64,000 nt of DNA, taken from Bacteroidales bacterium. GTDB taxonomy: Bacteria; Bacteroidota; Bacteroidia; Bacteroidales; UBA932. Positions 15,512 to 24,014 of this stretch are shown here, piece by piece (position 1 is the stretch's first letter; every line of letters starts with the position of its first letter). Under the pieces are notes generated by a model. That model worked only from the letters and a program-made list of their open reading frames with translations. It did no database searches and was not told the DNA's origin. The stretch covers positions 1-64,000 of the forward strand of contig JAGBJY010000006.1 of the NCBI GenBank assembly GCA_017934185.1, in the 5' to 3' direction. The position numbers and the translations under genes were made by a program.

Positions 15512-18289
15512 CTAGCGTTTTACCGTGTGCGAATTCACCAGGTACACAATGGACATATACGGCACACCGCTGTTGGTTTCCAACCCAATCTCACAGGTGC
15601 GGCTGTTGGAATAGCCGGCGGGAATACTCTGGACCTGAGAGCGTAACTTCCTGAGGCTCCACTCATTCAGTTCCGGATGCGTCATGCCTTTGTCGCCGGC
15701 AAAGCCGCAGCAGCCCACGCCTTCCGGCACACGGACGTCCGTGGAGCACAGCTGTGCCAACTCAACCATATCCTTCTCCAAGCCCATGAGGCGGGAAGAG
15801 CAGGTGATGTGCACCAGTACCGGCGTATCATCGGCCTGGAAGCGGAGACGGGGGAGGAGGAACTCCTTGATAAAGCCCACAGGCTCGTAGAGCTTCAGGC
15901 TCTTCAGGTGCATCTTCATCCGGTGCAGGCAGGGGCTTTGGTCGCAAAGGACAGGATATCGACCGCCCTCAGAGGCTTCCAAAAGCGCCTTTTCAAGCTC
16001 TGAGAGCTTTTTGTCGGCCACATCGGGCTGGCCCTTGCTTTCCCAAATCATACCGCAGCACAGGCTGTCCATCTTGGCGGGGAAAACCACCTCAAATCCG
16101 GCCTTTTCCAGCAGCGCAAGCGTCTCCTCCACCAGCGGCCGCTTGACCGGAGCCGAGGGCTGAAGGCCCATCATCTGGTTCAGGCAGGAAGGGAAATACA
16201 CCACCTTGTCCGGGGAGGCCGATGTTGCCACAGCCTTGGCCCTATAAGGCCTGGGCGTAGAAGGCGTCCAAAGCGGCAGGCCGATGCCCCTGTGCAGCGC
16301 TTTCCCGAAGGAAGCCATCGCCCGGTTCCCAAGCACGGCGCGGCCGGCTTCAGCCAGCCCCAGCACGCCCCGAAGGGCGTTTTTGGTACCGTGGAAGTGA
16401 TTGGCAACAAAAGAGCCGACCCCATGGGCAAAGGCCGATGTTCCTTGCTCGCGCAGATGGTGCGTAAGATCGGCCACATTGATTTTCATGGGGCAGGATG
16501 TGGAGCAGAGGCCGTCGGCGGCACAGGTCTCGTCGCCGTAATACTTGTACTGCTTTTCCAGAAGGGCCAGGGTTTCAGGATCGGAGCCATCGGCCTTAAG
16601 GCGGGTAATTTCCCGCTGCACGGCAATGCGCGTGCGCGAGCTGAGGGTGAAACCGCAGGAAGTGCAGTTCACCTCACAAAAACCGCATTCTATGCACTTG
16701 TCGGCCGGTTCAAAGAAGGTGGGCAAGGCTTTGAAATCCTTGATAAAGCACTCAGGGTCGTCGTTGAAGATCACGCCCGGATTCAGGATACCGGCAGGGT
16801 CCAGCAGTGCCTTGATGGCCTTCATGATGGCAAAAGCTTCGGCCCCCCATTCGCGCTCTACAAAAGGAGCCATGTTGCGGCCGGTTCCGTGTTCGGCCTT
16901 GAGGGAGCCGTCGTATTTTCCCACCACCAGGTCGGCCACATCGCGGATCATGGCGGCGTAACGATCTACCTCGGCCTTAGAATCAAACGCCTGATTGATA
17001 ATAAAATGGAAGTTTCCGGCTAAAGCGTGACCATAAATGCAGCTGTCTTCATAGCCATGCTTGTCCAGCAGGGCCGACAAGTCTTCCGTGGCACTGGGAA
17101 GGTCTTTCAGATGGAAGGCCACATCTTCGATGAGGCAGGTGGTGCCGGCCTTGCGCATGCCCCCAACGGTAGGGAAAATGCCCGAACGGATGGCCCAGTA
17201 GCCGGCATAGATGGCCGGATCTTCCGTAAAATCCACCTTCACATCAAACGGCGCAAGGGCCTGACGGACAGTAGCCATCCTCTCTTCCAGCTCCTCATGG
17301 GTAACGCCTTGAACCTCAGTAAGAACAGCCGTTGTATCGCCTTCTCCTACGTGCGGATCCTGCACAGAGAGCAGTGAACGGCGGTCCAGCATTTCTGCAG
17401 CGGAAACTGTACCTTCCGGAATAGCCACCACAGCCTCCGCAGCCGAGCGGATGGTAGGGAAGTAAATCATGGCCGATGCCTTGAAAGGCGCTACGGGAAG
17501 CGTCTTCATGTGCACCTGACTGAGGAAGCCCAGCGTTCCTTCCGATCCCACCATCAGGTGAGCAAGAATATCGAAAGGATCGGTATAGGTTATAAGCGGT
17601 AACAGATTCAGCCCCGTGACATTCTTGATGGAATACTTATAGGCTATGCGCTCCTTCAAAGCAGGGTTGCCTAACACCTTGTCCCTCAGGGCCTCGATGC
17701 CCTCCAGTATCTCCGGATGGCGTCCGGCAAAGGAGGAACGGCTTACAGGGTCGGAAGTATCTACCACGCTGCCATCGGCAAGGACAATACGGGCATCCAG
17801 CAGCATCCTGTCTGAATTGTACAGCACGCCGCAACTCATGCCGGAAGCGTTGTTGCTCACGATGCCGCCCACCATACAACTGCCGATGCTGGCCGGGTCC
17901 GGACCGAAATGACGGCCGAACTTGCCCAGGAACTTGTTCACCTCTGCCCCCACGACGCCCGGCTGGAGCGTAACACTGGCATCGGCCTCATGATAAGACT
18001 TTTCCTCCCAATGCTTGCCGGCTACCAGCAGGACGCTGTCCGACACGGACTGGCCGGAAAGGGAAGTGCCGGCCGCGCGGAAAGTAGCGGGCACACCGCA
18101 GCGGGTTGCCAGTGCCAGGACACGGGATACCTCGGCCTCCGTGGAAGCCCGCACCACCACCTGCGGCGTGAGCCGGTAAAAACTGCCGTCCGTGCCCCAG
18201 GCAAAACGGCGCAGAAGGTCTGTATACACTTGTTTTGCAGGAAGGAAGCTGCGCAGCTCCTTCAGAAAGCCTTCCATCTTAGAGTCCAT
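15512..18289 (-). CDS. FAD/FeS D-lactate or glycolate dehydrogenase-like protein
   Basis: This is a 925-residue fusion of GlcD-like and GlcF-like parts. An FAD_binding_4 domain (about residues 30-200) and FAD-oxidase_C domain (about 260-510) are followed by a ferredoxin-like region with CIECGFCEVNC and CAADGLCSTSCPM, then two CCG cysteine-rich blocks (LCCGMIWE and VGCCGFAGD). The family oxidises 2-hydroxyacids such as D-lactate and passes electrons through FeS clusters to the quinone pool or another carrier. The start at 18289 (MDSKMEGFL) overlaps mntP by 11 bases and matches the usual N-terminal spacing of the family; a longer frame from 18319 is less likely. The substrate is not certain. 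Confidence 0.88.
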   Translation of the reverse strand: MDSKMEGFLKELRSFLPAKQVYTDLLRRFAWGTDGSFYRLTPQVVVRASTEAEVSRVLALATRCGVPATFRAAGTSLSGQSVSDSVLLVAGKHWEEKSYHEADASVTLQPGVVGAEVNKFLGKFGRHFGPDPASIGSCMVGGIVSNNASGMSCGVLYNSDRMLLDARIVLADGSVVDTSDPVSRSSFAGRHPEILEGIEALRDKVLGNPALKERIAYKYSIKNVTGLNLLPLITYTDPFDILAHLMVGSEGTLGFLSQVHMKTLPVAPFKASAMIYFPTIRSAAEAVVAIPEGTVSAAEMLDRRSLLSVQDPHVGEGDTTAVLTEVQGVTHEELEERMATVRQALAPFDVKVDFTEDPAIYAGYWAIRSGIFPTVGGMRKAGTTCLIEDVAFHLKDLPSATEDLSALLDKHGYEDSCIYGHALAGNFHFIINQAFDSKAEVDRYAAMIRDVADLVVGKYDGSLKAEHGTGRNMAPFVEREWGAEAFAIMKAIKALLDPAGILNPGVIFNDDPECFIKDFKALPTFFEPADKCIECGFCEVNCTSCGFTLSSRTRIAVQREITRLKADGSDPETLALLEKQYKYYGDETCAADGLCSTSCPMKINVADLTHHLREQGTSAFAHGVGSFVANHFHGTKNALRGVLGLAEAGRAVLGNRAMASFGKALHRGIGLPLWTPSTPRPYRAKAVATSASPDKVVYFPSCLNQMMGLQPSAPVKRPLVEETLALLEKAGFEVVFPAKMDSLCCGMIWESKGQPDVADKKLSELEKALLEASEGGRYPVLCDQSPCLHRMKMHLKSLKLYEPVGFIKEFLLPRLRFQADDTPVLVHITCSSRLMGLEKDMVELAQLCSTDVRVPEGVGCCGFAGDKGMTHPELNEWSLRKLRSQVQSIPAGYSNSRTCEIGLETNSGVPYMSIVYLVNSHTVKR

Positions 18290-18854
18290 AGATGTGTTCC
18301 AGCAAGATTTTAACGCCAATACCTATCAGGATAATGCCTCCCAGCAGTTCGGGATGCACTTTTTCATTCACTTTTGGGCCAAAACGCACGCCCAGCACAA
18401 AGCCCAGGACGCTCAGGAGAAATGAAACGATGCCGATGACCCCCAGCGGCCCCCAGAGCTGCTCCAGGGAGTCATAGCCGGTGCAGGCGAAGCTAATCCC
18501 CACGGCCAGCGCATCGATGCTGGTGGCCACCGCAAGGATAAGCTGCGTTTTCAGGCTGCGGGGATTGATGGACGGTTCATCGGCCTCATGGAAGGAGTCC
18601 CAGACCATTTTTCCGCCGATGAACGCCAGCATGGCAAAGGCTATCCAATGATCCACCGCCTGCAAATAAGCGCTGAAACGGCTGGTCAGGTACCAGCCGA
18701 TAAGGGGCATTGCTGCCTGGAAAAGGCCGAAGAAAAAGGCCAGCGAGAGGAGGGTCCGGGCTTCCCTTTTTTGAACAATGACGCCACAGACCACGGACAC
18801 GGCAAAACAGTCCATGGCGAGGGCCAACGCAATGAGAAAGACTTCCAACATCAT
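18279..18854 (-). CDS. mntP: Manganese efflux pump MntP
   Basis: This 191-residue membrane protein has six predicted helices and the repeated MntP signature with conserved aspartates: ALAMDCFAVS near residue 11 and ATSIDALAVG near residue 110. The family exports Mn2+ across the inner membrane. It is the first gene of a three-gene operon and has its own -7 box TAATTTTG. No riboswitch-like yybP-ykoY structure is visible in the 15-20 nt leader. Confidence 0.92.
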   Translation of the reverse strand: MMLEVFLIALALAMDCFAVSVVCGVIVQKREARTLLSLAFFFGLFQAAMPLIGWYLTSRFSAYLQAVDHWIAFAMLAFIGGKMVWDSFHEADEPSINPRSLKTQLILAVATSIDALAVGISFACTGYDSLEQLWGPLGVIGIVSFLLSVLGFVLGVRFGPKVNEKVHPELLGGIILIGIGVKILLEHIYGL

Positions 18855-18871
18855 TTCCTTTTATTGTGACA

Positions 18872-18879
18872 CAAAATTA
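18872..18879 (-). promoter_or_regulatory. -7 box for mntP
   Basis: TAATTTTG on the minus strand, 17 bases before the mntP ATG. No TTG is found at the standard -33 distance. Confidence 0.5.
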
Positions 18880-18888
18880 CAAAAATAT

Positions 18889-18919
18889 TTGGCAAAATGG
18901 CGCAGAATGGCTAATTTTG
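18889..18919 (+). promoter_or_regulatory. Promoter of the hypB operon
   Basis: TTG at 18889-18891, a 20-base spacer and TAATTTTG at 18912-18919. The expected start is near 18925, leaving a leader of about 36 nt before hypB. It is divergent from the mntP promoter. Confidence 0.7.
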
Positions 18920-18960
18920 AGGGATAGAACACTAAAACCTTTAAACCAAGCACTCAGCCC

Positions 18961-19635
18961 ATGGACCCGGTGCGTGTCATTGAAATCAAGAAAAGTGTCT
19001 TCGCCGACAACGAGCTGGACGCTAACAATCTGCGTAATGAACTCAAAACCAAAGGAGTATATCTTTTGAACCTGATGTCGTCGCCCGGCAGCGGCAAAAC
19101 CACCACGCTCATCCGGACCATCGGCCTGCTGAAAGACAAAATCCGCATGGCGGTAATGGAGGCCGACATTGACTCCGACGTAGATGCCGTCAAAATCAAG
19201 GAGGCCACCGGCATTCAGTCCATTCAGCTGCACACCGGCGGCATGTGCCATCTGGACGCGGAAATGACCCGTCAGGGCCTGGACAATGTAAGCCTGGACC
19301 AGCTGGACCTGGTGATACTGGAGAACGTAGGAAACCTGGTGTGCCCGGCTGAATTCGATACCGGTGCCGTCAGCAGCGCCATGATACTCTCGGTCCCCGA
19401 AGGCCACGACAAGCCCCTGAAATACCCCCTCATGTTCTCCGTATGCGACGTTGTGGTGGTGAACAAAATGGACGTCCTGCCCTATTTTGACTTTGACCTG
19501 GAAAAGTGCAAAGCATATGTGCACATGCGCAATCCCAAGGCCACAGTCATCCCCATCTGTGCCAAGACAGGGGAGGGCGTGGAAGTGTTTGCCCAGTGGC
19601 TGCTGGACGAGGTTACCAAGTGGAAACAACAATAA
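18961..19635 (+). CDS. hypB: HypB nickel-insertion GTPase
   Basis: This is a 224-residue SIMIBI GTPase: P-loop SSPGSGKTT (about 40-48), metal-site Cys-His in GGMCHLDAEM, ENVGNLVCPAEFD switch region, and the NKMD base-recognition motif. It lacks the His-rich N-terminal Ni store found in some HypB proteins. HypB with HypA delivers nickel to [NiFe]-hydrogenases or related enzymes. Here hypA lies two genes downstream, with a large FeS flavoprotein between; no hydrogenase subunit or hypCDEF gene occurs in the window. Confidence 0.95.
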   Translation: MDPVRVIEIKKSVFADNELDANNLRNELKTKGVYLLNLMSSPGSGKTTTLIRTIGLLKDKIRMAVMEADIDSDVDAVKIKEATGIQSIQLHTGGMCHLDAEMTRQGLDNVSLDQLDLVILENVGNLVCPAEFDTGAVSSAMILSVPEGHDKPLKYPLMFSVCDVVVVNKMDVLPYFDFDLEKCKAYVHMRNPKATVIPICAKTGEGVEVFAQWLLDEVTKWKQQ

Positions 19636-19648
19636 AAGAGTTACTGAT

Positions 19649-22474
19649 ATGCCCGAGATGTCAAAGAAGTTTGTCCCCAAGCATTTTGGCGACAAAAATC
19701 CGAATCCCAAGCTCATTAAACTGGTCCGCCACGTCACGGACCGCATTCCCGGAAAAATCAAGATGACCACGGAAGCCCCGGAATACTGGGGCCTGGCCTG
19801 CATCTTTGAAGACGAGATGGATCCCATCACCCGGGAAGCCGCCCTGGACCTGATGCTGGATATGCTGCCCGGCAATCCTTTCAAAGTCCGTAAACACTGG
19901 ACCTACGAACAGCTCCACCAGATGAACCGCCAAAAGCACTATGCTTCTACGGAGCAGGCTTTTGACGACCTGCTGGACCTCATGGCCCGCCTGGGCGTGA
20001 TGGAGTACGACTACGGGGACAAGTACACCAAAGACGGCCCCATTCCCGGCACTACCTATGAAAGGAAGGACCGCGTATACTGGGTGCCCATGTTTGTGCC
20101 TGGCAGCGCCGAATATACCAACATGAACGAGGAACTCATGAAGAAGCACCCGGAGCTCGGGATGTTCTTCGAGCGCATGACCTTCCTTCCGCTGGAGAAG
20201 ATTACGCCGATGGTTCCCATGGGCGGCAGCGGTATCGGCATGCATGTGATTCCCGTGGAAAAAGCCATCTCCATGGAGAATGAATCCATTGACATTGAGC
20301 ACATTTCCTACTGGCTCAAGCGGTACGAAGGCCACCTGGCCGTGGGAATCTGCTCCTGCCGTATCGGCCGGAAACAATTGGACGAAGGCTGCGCAGACGA
20401 CTATCACGACTGGTGCATCGGCGTGGGCGACATGGCCGAATACCTGAGTGAGACCGGCCGCGGCCATTATATTACGTACGACGAGTGCATGGCCATTCTC
20501 AAAAAGGCCGAGGACCACGGCTTCGTGCACCAGATTACCAACATTGACGGTGAGGGTAAAATCTTTGCCATATGTAACTGTAACGTAAAGATTTGCAACG
20601 CCTTACGCACTTCCCAGCTGTTCAACACCCCCAACATGAGCCGCAGCGCATACGTGGCCGAAGTGGAGAAAGAGAAGTGCGTGGCCTGTGGCCGATGCGT
20701 GGAATACTGCCCCGCCGGCGCCGTGAAGCTGGGTCAGAAGCTCTGCACCCACAGCGGCCCCATCCAGTATCCCAAGCACGAACTCCCGGATGCCAAAGCC
20801 TGGGGCCCCAGCCACTGGACCGAAGACTACAGGGACAAGAACCGCATTAATTGCTACGAAACCGGTACCTCGCCTTGTAAGACCGCCTGCCCGGCCCATA
20901 TTGCCGTTCAGGGCTACCTGAAGAAGGCGGCCGAAGGGAAATACACGGAGGCGCTGGAGCTGATTAAGCGCGAAAATCCGTTCCCGGCCGTCTGCGGACG
21001 CATCTGCAACCGCCGCTGCGAGGATGCCTGCACCCGCGGTACCATTGACCGGGCCGTTGCCATTGACGCCGTGAAGAAGTTCATTGCCGAAAAAGACCTG
21101 CACGCCGAAACCCGCTTTGTACCGGAGGTGAACATCTGCTCCAATGTGAAAGACCACTGGGAGGAGAAGATTGCCATCATCGGCGGCGGCCCTGCCGGCC
21201 TTTCCTGCGCCAATTATCTGGCCACCATGGGTTATAAGCCCACTGTGTTCGAGCGCAACGCCGAGCCTGGCGGAATGCTCCGATACGGCATTCCTTCCTA
21301 CAAGCTGGACAAGGACGTGATCAAGGCCGAGATTGATATCATGAGGGAGATTGGCGTGGAAATCCGTACCGGCGTAGAGGTAGGGAAGGACATCACCATT
21401 GCCCAGCTCAGGGAACAGGGCTACAAGGGCTTCTACGTAGCCATCGGCTGCCAGGGCGGACGCCTTCCCGGCGTTCCCGGCGAAACCCTGCCCGGCACCA
21501 CCACCGCCATCGATTTCCTGCACAAGGCCAATTGCGGCGAGATGAAGGTGGAAGGCAAGGTTGTGGTGGTTGGCGGCGGTAACGTTGCCATTGATGCCGC
21601 CCGCGTTGCCATGCGCAGCGGGGCTTCCCAGGTGACCATGCTGTCCCTGGAAACCGAAGACATCATGCCCGCCTCCCTGGAAGAACGCACCGAAGCCCGC
21701 GAGGACGGCGTGGTCCTGAACCCGGGTTGGGGACCGAAGGAAGTGCTTGGTACAGACAAGGTTACCGGCATTGTCTTCAAGAAGTGCACCTCCGTCTTCA
21801 ACGCCGAGCACAAGTTTGCCCCTGAATACGACGAGAACGAGACCATTTCGCTGGAGGCCGACCTTGTCATCTTCGCCATCGGCCAAACCGTGGTCCTGAA
21901 AGACCTCCTGAAAGACACCAAGGTGGAATTCTTCCGCGGCGTTTATCCGGTGGCCGACAAACTCACTTACCAGACCGCCGAGCCCGACATCTTCGTGGGC
22001 GGTGACGTTTTTACCGGCCCCAAGTTCGCCATCGACGCCATTGCCGCCGGCAAGGAGGCCGCCGAAAGCCTGCACCGCTACGTGCAGCATGGCCACATGA
22101 CCATCGGCCGCAACCGCAGGGATTTCATTGAGCTGAACAAGCAGGATATTGTTGTGGAAAGCTACGACAACAGCTCCCGCCAGGATCCCGGCGTGGTTCC
22201 GGTGAAGAGCAAGTTCGAGGAATACCACGGCACGCTCACCGAGGAACAGGTGCGCAAGGAAACCGCCCGTTGCCTCAAATGCGGCGCTTCCGTAGTGGAT
22301 GAGAACAAGTGCATCGGCTGCGGCGTTTGCACCACCAAGTGCGGCTTTGACGCCATCCACCTGCATAGGGTGAATCCCGACGCCAGCATCATGCGCACTT
22401 CCGAAGGAAAATTCGGCGGCATCCTCCCGTACATGCTCAAACGCACCGGAAAAATTATCTTCAATAAGAAGTAA
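19649..22474 (+). CDS. Multi-FeS FAD-dependent oxidoreductase (GltD-like)
   Basis: The 941-residue protein is built in modules. Residues 1-335 form a little-known domain with cysteine motifs CSCRIG (235-240), CADDYHDWCIG and ICNCN (308-312). A [4Fe-4S] ferredoxin motif follows at 344-354 (CVACGRCVEYCP), then a Fer4_20 domain (CKTACPAHIA, 410-419), an FAD site GGGPAG (512-517), an NAD(P) site GGGNVA (642-647), and a C-terminal ferredoxin motif CIGCGVCTTKCG. The second half resembles GltD/NfnB-type subunits that move electrons between NAD(P)H and ferredoxin. It sits between hypB (13 bases upstream) and hypA (1-base overlap), so its maturation or partner may be nickel-linked (inferred). The start at 19649 avoids a long overlap with hypB. 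Confidence 0.85.
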   Translation: MPEMSKKFVPKHFGDKNPNPKLIKLVRHVTDRIPGKIKMTTEAPEYWGLACIFEDEMDPITREAALDLMLDMLPGNPFKVRKHWTYEQLHQMNRQKHYASTEQAFDDLLDLMARLGVMEYDYGDKYTKDGPIPGTTYERKDRVYWVPMFVPGSAEYTNMNEELMKKHPELGMFFERMTFLPLEKITPMVPMGGSGIGMHVIPVEKAISMENESIDIEHISYWLKRYEGHLAVGICSCRIGRKQLDEGCADDYHDWCIGVGDMAEYLSETGRGHYITYDECMAILKKAEDHGFVHQITNIDGEGKIFAICNCNVKICNALRTSQLFNTPNMSRSAYVAEVEKEKCVACGRCVEYCPAGAVKLGQKLCTHSGPIQYPKHELPDAKAWGPSHWTEDYRDKNRINCYETGTSPCKTACPAHIAVQGYLKKAAEGKYTEALELIKRENPFPAVCGRICNRRCEDACTRGTIDRAVAIDAVKKFIAEKDLHAETRFVPEVNICSNVKDHWEEKIAIIGGGPAGLSCANYLATMGYKPTVFERNAEPGGMLRYGIPSYKLDKDVIKAEIDIMREIGVEIRTGVEVGKDITIAQLREQGYKGFYVAIGCQGGRLPGVPGETLPGTTTAIDFLHKANCGEMKVEGKVVVVGGGNVAIDAARVAMRSGASQVTMLSLETEDIMPASLEERTEAREDGVVLNPGWGPKEVLGTDKVTGIVFKKCTSVFNAEHKFAPEYDENETISLEADLVIFAIGQTVVLKDLLKDTKVEFFRGVYPVADKLTYQTAEPDIFVGGDVFTGPKFAIDAIAAGKEAAESLHRYVQHGHMTIGRNRRDFIELNKQDIVVESYDNSSRQDPGVVPVKSKFEEYHGTLTEEQVRKETARCLKCGASVVDENKCIGCGVCTTKCGFDAIHLHRVNPDASIMRTSEGKFGGILPYMLKRTGKIIFNKK

Positions 22475-22815
22475 TGCACGAGTTAGGAATTGTCTTCTAC
22501 ATTATCAAGGACGTCAAGCAGGCTGCCCTGGACAACGGTGTGGAGCATGTCAATGCCGTGGTAATGAACATCGGTGAAGTGTCCACCGTTATCCCGGATT
22601 ACCTGCGGGACTGCTGGAGATGGGCGGCCGACAAGGAGGATGTGCTTCGCAGAGCAGAGCTTAAATGCAACATCCTTCCTGCGGTGACTTTCTGCGAAGA
22701 CTGCCAGCGGGAATACGAAACCGTCAAGTACGGCAAAACGTGCCCGCATTGTGGCAGCGAGCACACTTATCTTGTAAGAGGCAACGAGGTTGAAATCAAA
22801 GAAATTGAAGTATAA
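22474..22815 (+). CDS. hypA: HypA nickel metallochaperone
   Basis: This 113-residue protein begins MHELG, whose His2 and Glu3 belong to the nickel site, and has the zinc site CEDC...CPHC (about residues 71-94). The length is normal. It starts within the TAATG overlap with the flavoprotein gene. With HypB it should load nickel into an apo-enzyme not encoded in this window. Confidence 0.93.
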   Translation: MHELGIVFYIIKDVKQAALDNGVEHVNAVVMNIGEVSTVIPDYLRDCWRWAADKEDVLRRAELKCNILPAVTFCEDCQREYETVKYGKTCPHCGSEHTYLVRGNEVEIKEIEV

Positions 22816-22847
22816 AATTTTAACTATCAACCAATTAATCAATTATT

Positions 22848-23945
22848 ATGTTCTTTCAAGTTTATGGGGCTCATGCCCTGTCGCAGTGGGGAATGCTGAT
22901 TGTGGTCCTTTTGGGCCTGATCCTCCTCAATGAGTTTGCCCGCCGTACCAAACTGGGCGGTATCATCACTTTCCTGGCCATTCCGCTGGCGCTCACCGCC
23001 TATTTTGTGGCCATCTGGATTGGCGTAAAGTCCGGCGCCCAGTGGGCCCTGGAAAACCAGACCCACGTTTACATGCAAGGCTGGTTCCACTATGCCAAAC
23101 TGTATGCCGCAACGGCCGGCTGTATCGGCTTCATGATGATCAAGTACAAATGGGGAATTGGCGCCAAGCACTGGTTCAAGCCCTTCCCGTTCATCATTGT
23201 GGCCATTAACATCCTCATTGCCTGCGTCTCCGACTTCGAGAGCGCTGTCATGGGCTGGAACAAGTGGTGGCTCACCTCCGAAGGCGTTTGGCAGTATGGC
23301 GGCTGGCACAATGTGATGAATGGCGTGGCCGGCCTGCTGAACATCTTCTGCATGACCGCCTGGTGGAGCGTTTATCCTTCCAAGGACAAGAAGGACATGA
23401 TTTGGGCCGATATGACCTGGGTCTACATCCTCATCTACGACATCTGGAACTTCGCCTACACCTACAACTGCCTGCCTACACACAGCTGGTACTGCGGTAT
23501 TGCCCTTCTCGTGGCTCCCACCGTGGCTGCCCTCCTTTGGAACCGTGGCGGCTGGATTCAGAACAGGGCCAATACCCTCGCCATCTGGTGCATGTTCGCA
23601 CAGGTATTCCCGCTGTTCCAGGAAACCTTCAAGAATGGTCAGCAGTGGTTCAGCTGGGCAACCCTGCCCGTGCTCTATCCCAATGGCACCGCCACCATCG
23701 AGCAGCTCTATGCTGCCGCCGGCGGTGAAGCTGCCGTAGTGGGTACCACCGTAGATCCCTCTGTGGTGGCCGCGAATCCTACCATGATGATTGTGATAAG
23801 CGCCCTGGCCCTCGTGACCAACGCCATCGCCCTCTGCTACATCTGCTACGTGTCCAGCAAGCGTCACATCAACCCTTACAAGGAAGATGTCTTCGTGGAC
23901 CAGAAGTACTACAAGGACGCTATGGCCCGTGCCGTTGTGGACTAG
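22848..23945 (+). CDS. DUF5692-type polytopic membrane protein
   Basis: The 365-residue protein has about nine or ten hydrophobic segments and many tryptophans and tyrosines (for example WNKWWLTSEGVWQYGGWHNV). This matches the DUF5692 membrane family in my judgement; no function is established. It follows hypA by 32 bases and ends just before a strong terminator, so it belongs to the hypB operon. It may anchor the flavoprotein to the membrane or move an ion, but nothing in the sequence proves this. Confidence 0.75.
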   Translation: MFFQVYGAHALSQWGMLIVVLLGLILLNEFARRTKLGGIITFLAIPLALTAYFVAIWIGVKSGAQWALENQTHVYMQGWFHYAKLYAATAGCIGFMMIKYKWGIGAKHWFKPFPFIIVAINILIACVSDFESAVMGWNKWWLTSEGVWQYGGWHNVMNGVAGLLNIFCMTAWWSVYPSKDKKDMIWADMTWVYILIYDIWNFAYTYNCLPTHSWYCGIALLVAPTVAALLWNRGGWIQNRANTLAIWCMFAQVFPLFQETFKNGQQWFSWATLPVLYPNGTATIEQLYAAAGGEAAVVGTTVDPSVVAANPTMMIVISALALVTNAIALCYICYVSSKRHINPYKEDVFVDQKYYKDAMARAVVD

Positions 23946-23964
23946 TGTGTACTTCCGCGCCAAC

Positions 23965-24001
23965 AAAAAAGGCTCGTACAACAGCGTACGGGCCTTTTTT
24001 T
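23965..24001. terminator. Bidirectional terminator
   Basis: AAAAAAGGCTCGTAC pairs with GTACGGGCCTTTTTTT across the loop AACAGC. It serves both the hypB operon on the plus strand and the ABC-transporter operon on the minus strand. Confidence 0.88.
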
Positions 24002-24014
24002 AGGCTATGGCAGC

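Noticed and set aside
20603..22366. 587-codon minus-strand frame opposite the FeS flavoprotein
   Set aside because: Antisense shadow; the plus-strand frame has clear FeS, FAD and NAD(P) motifs.
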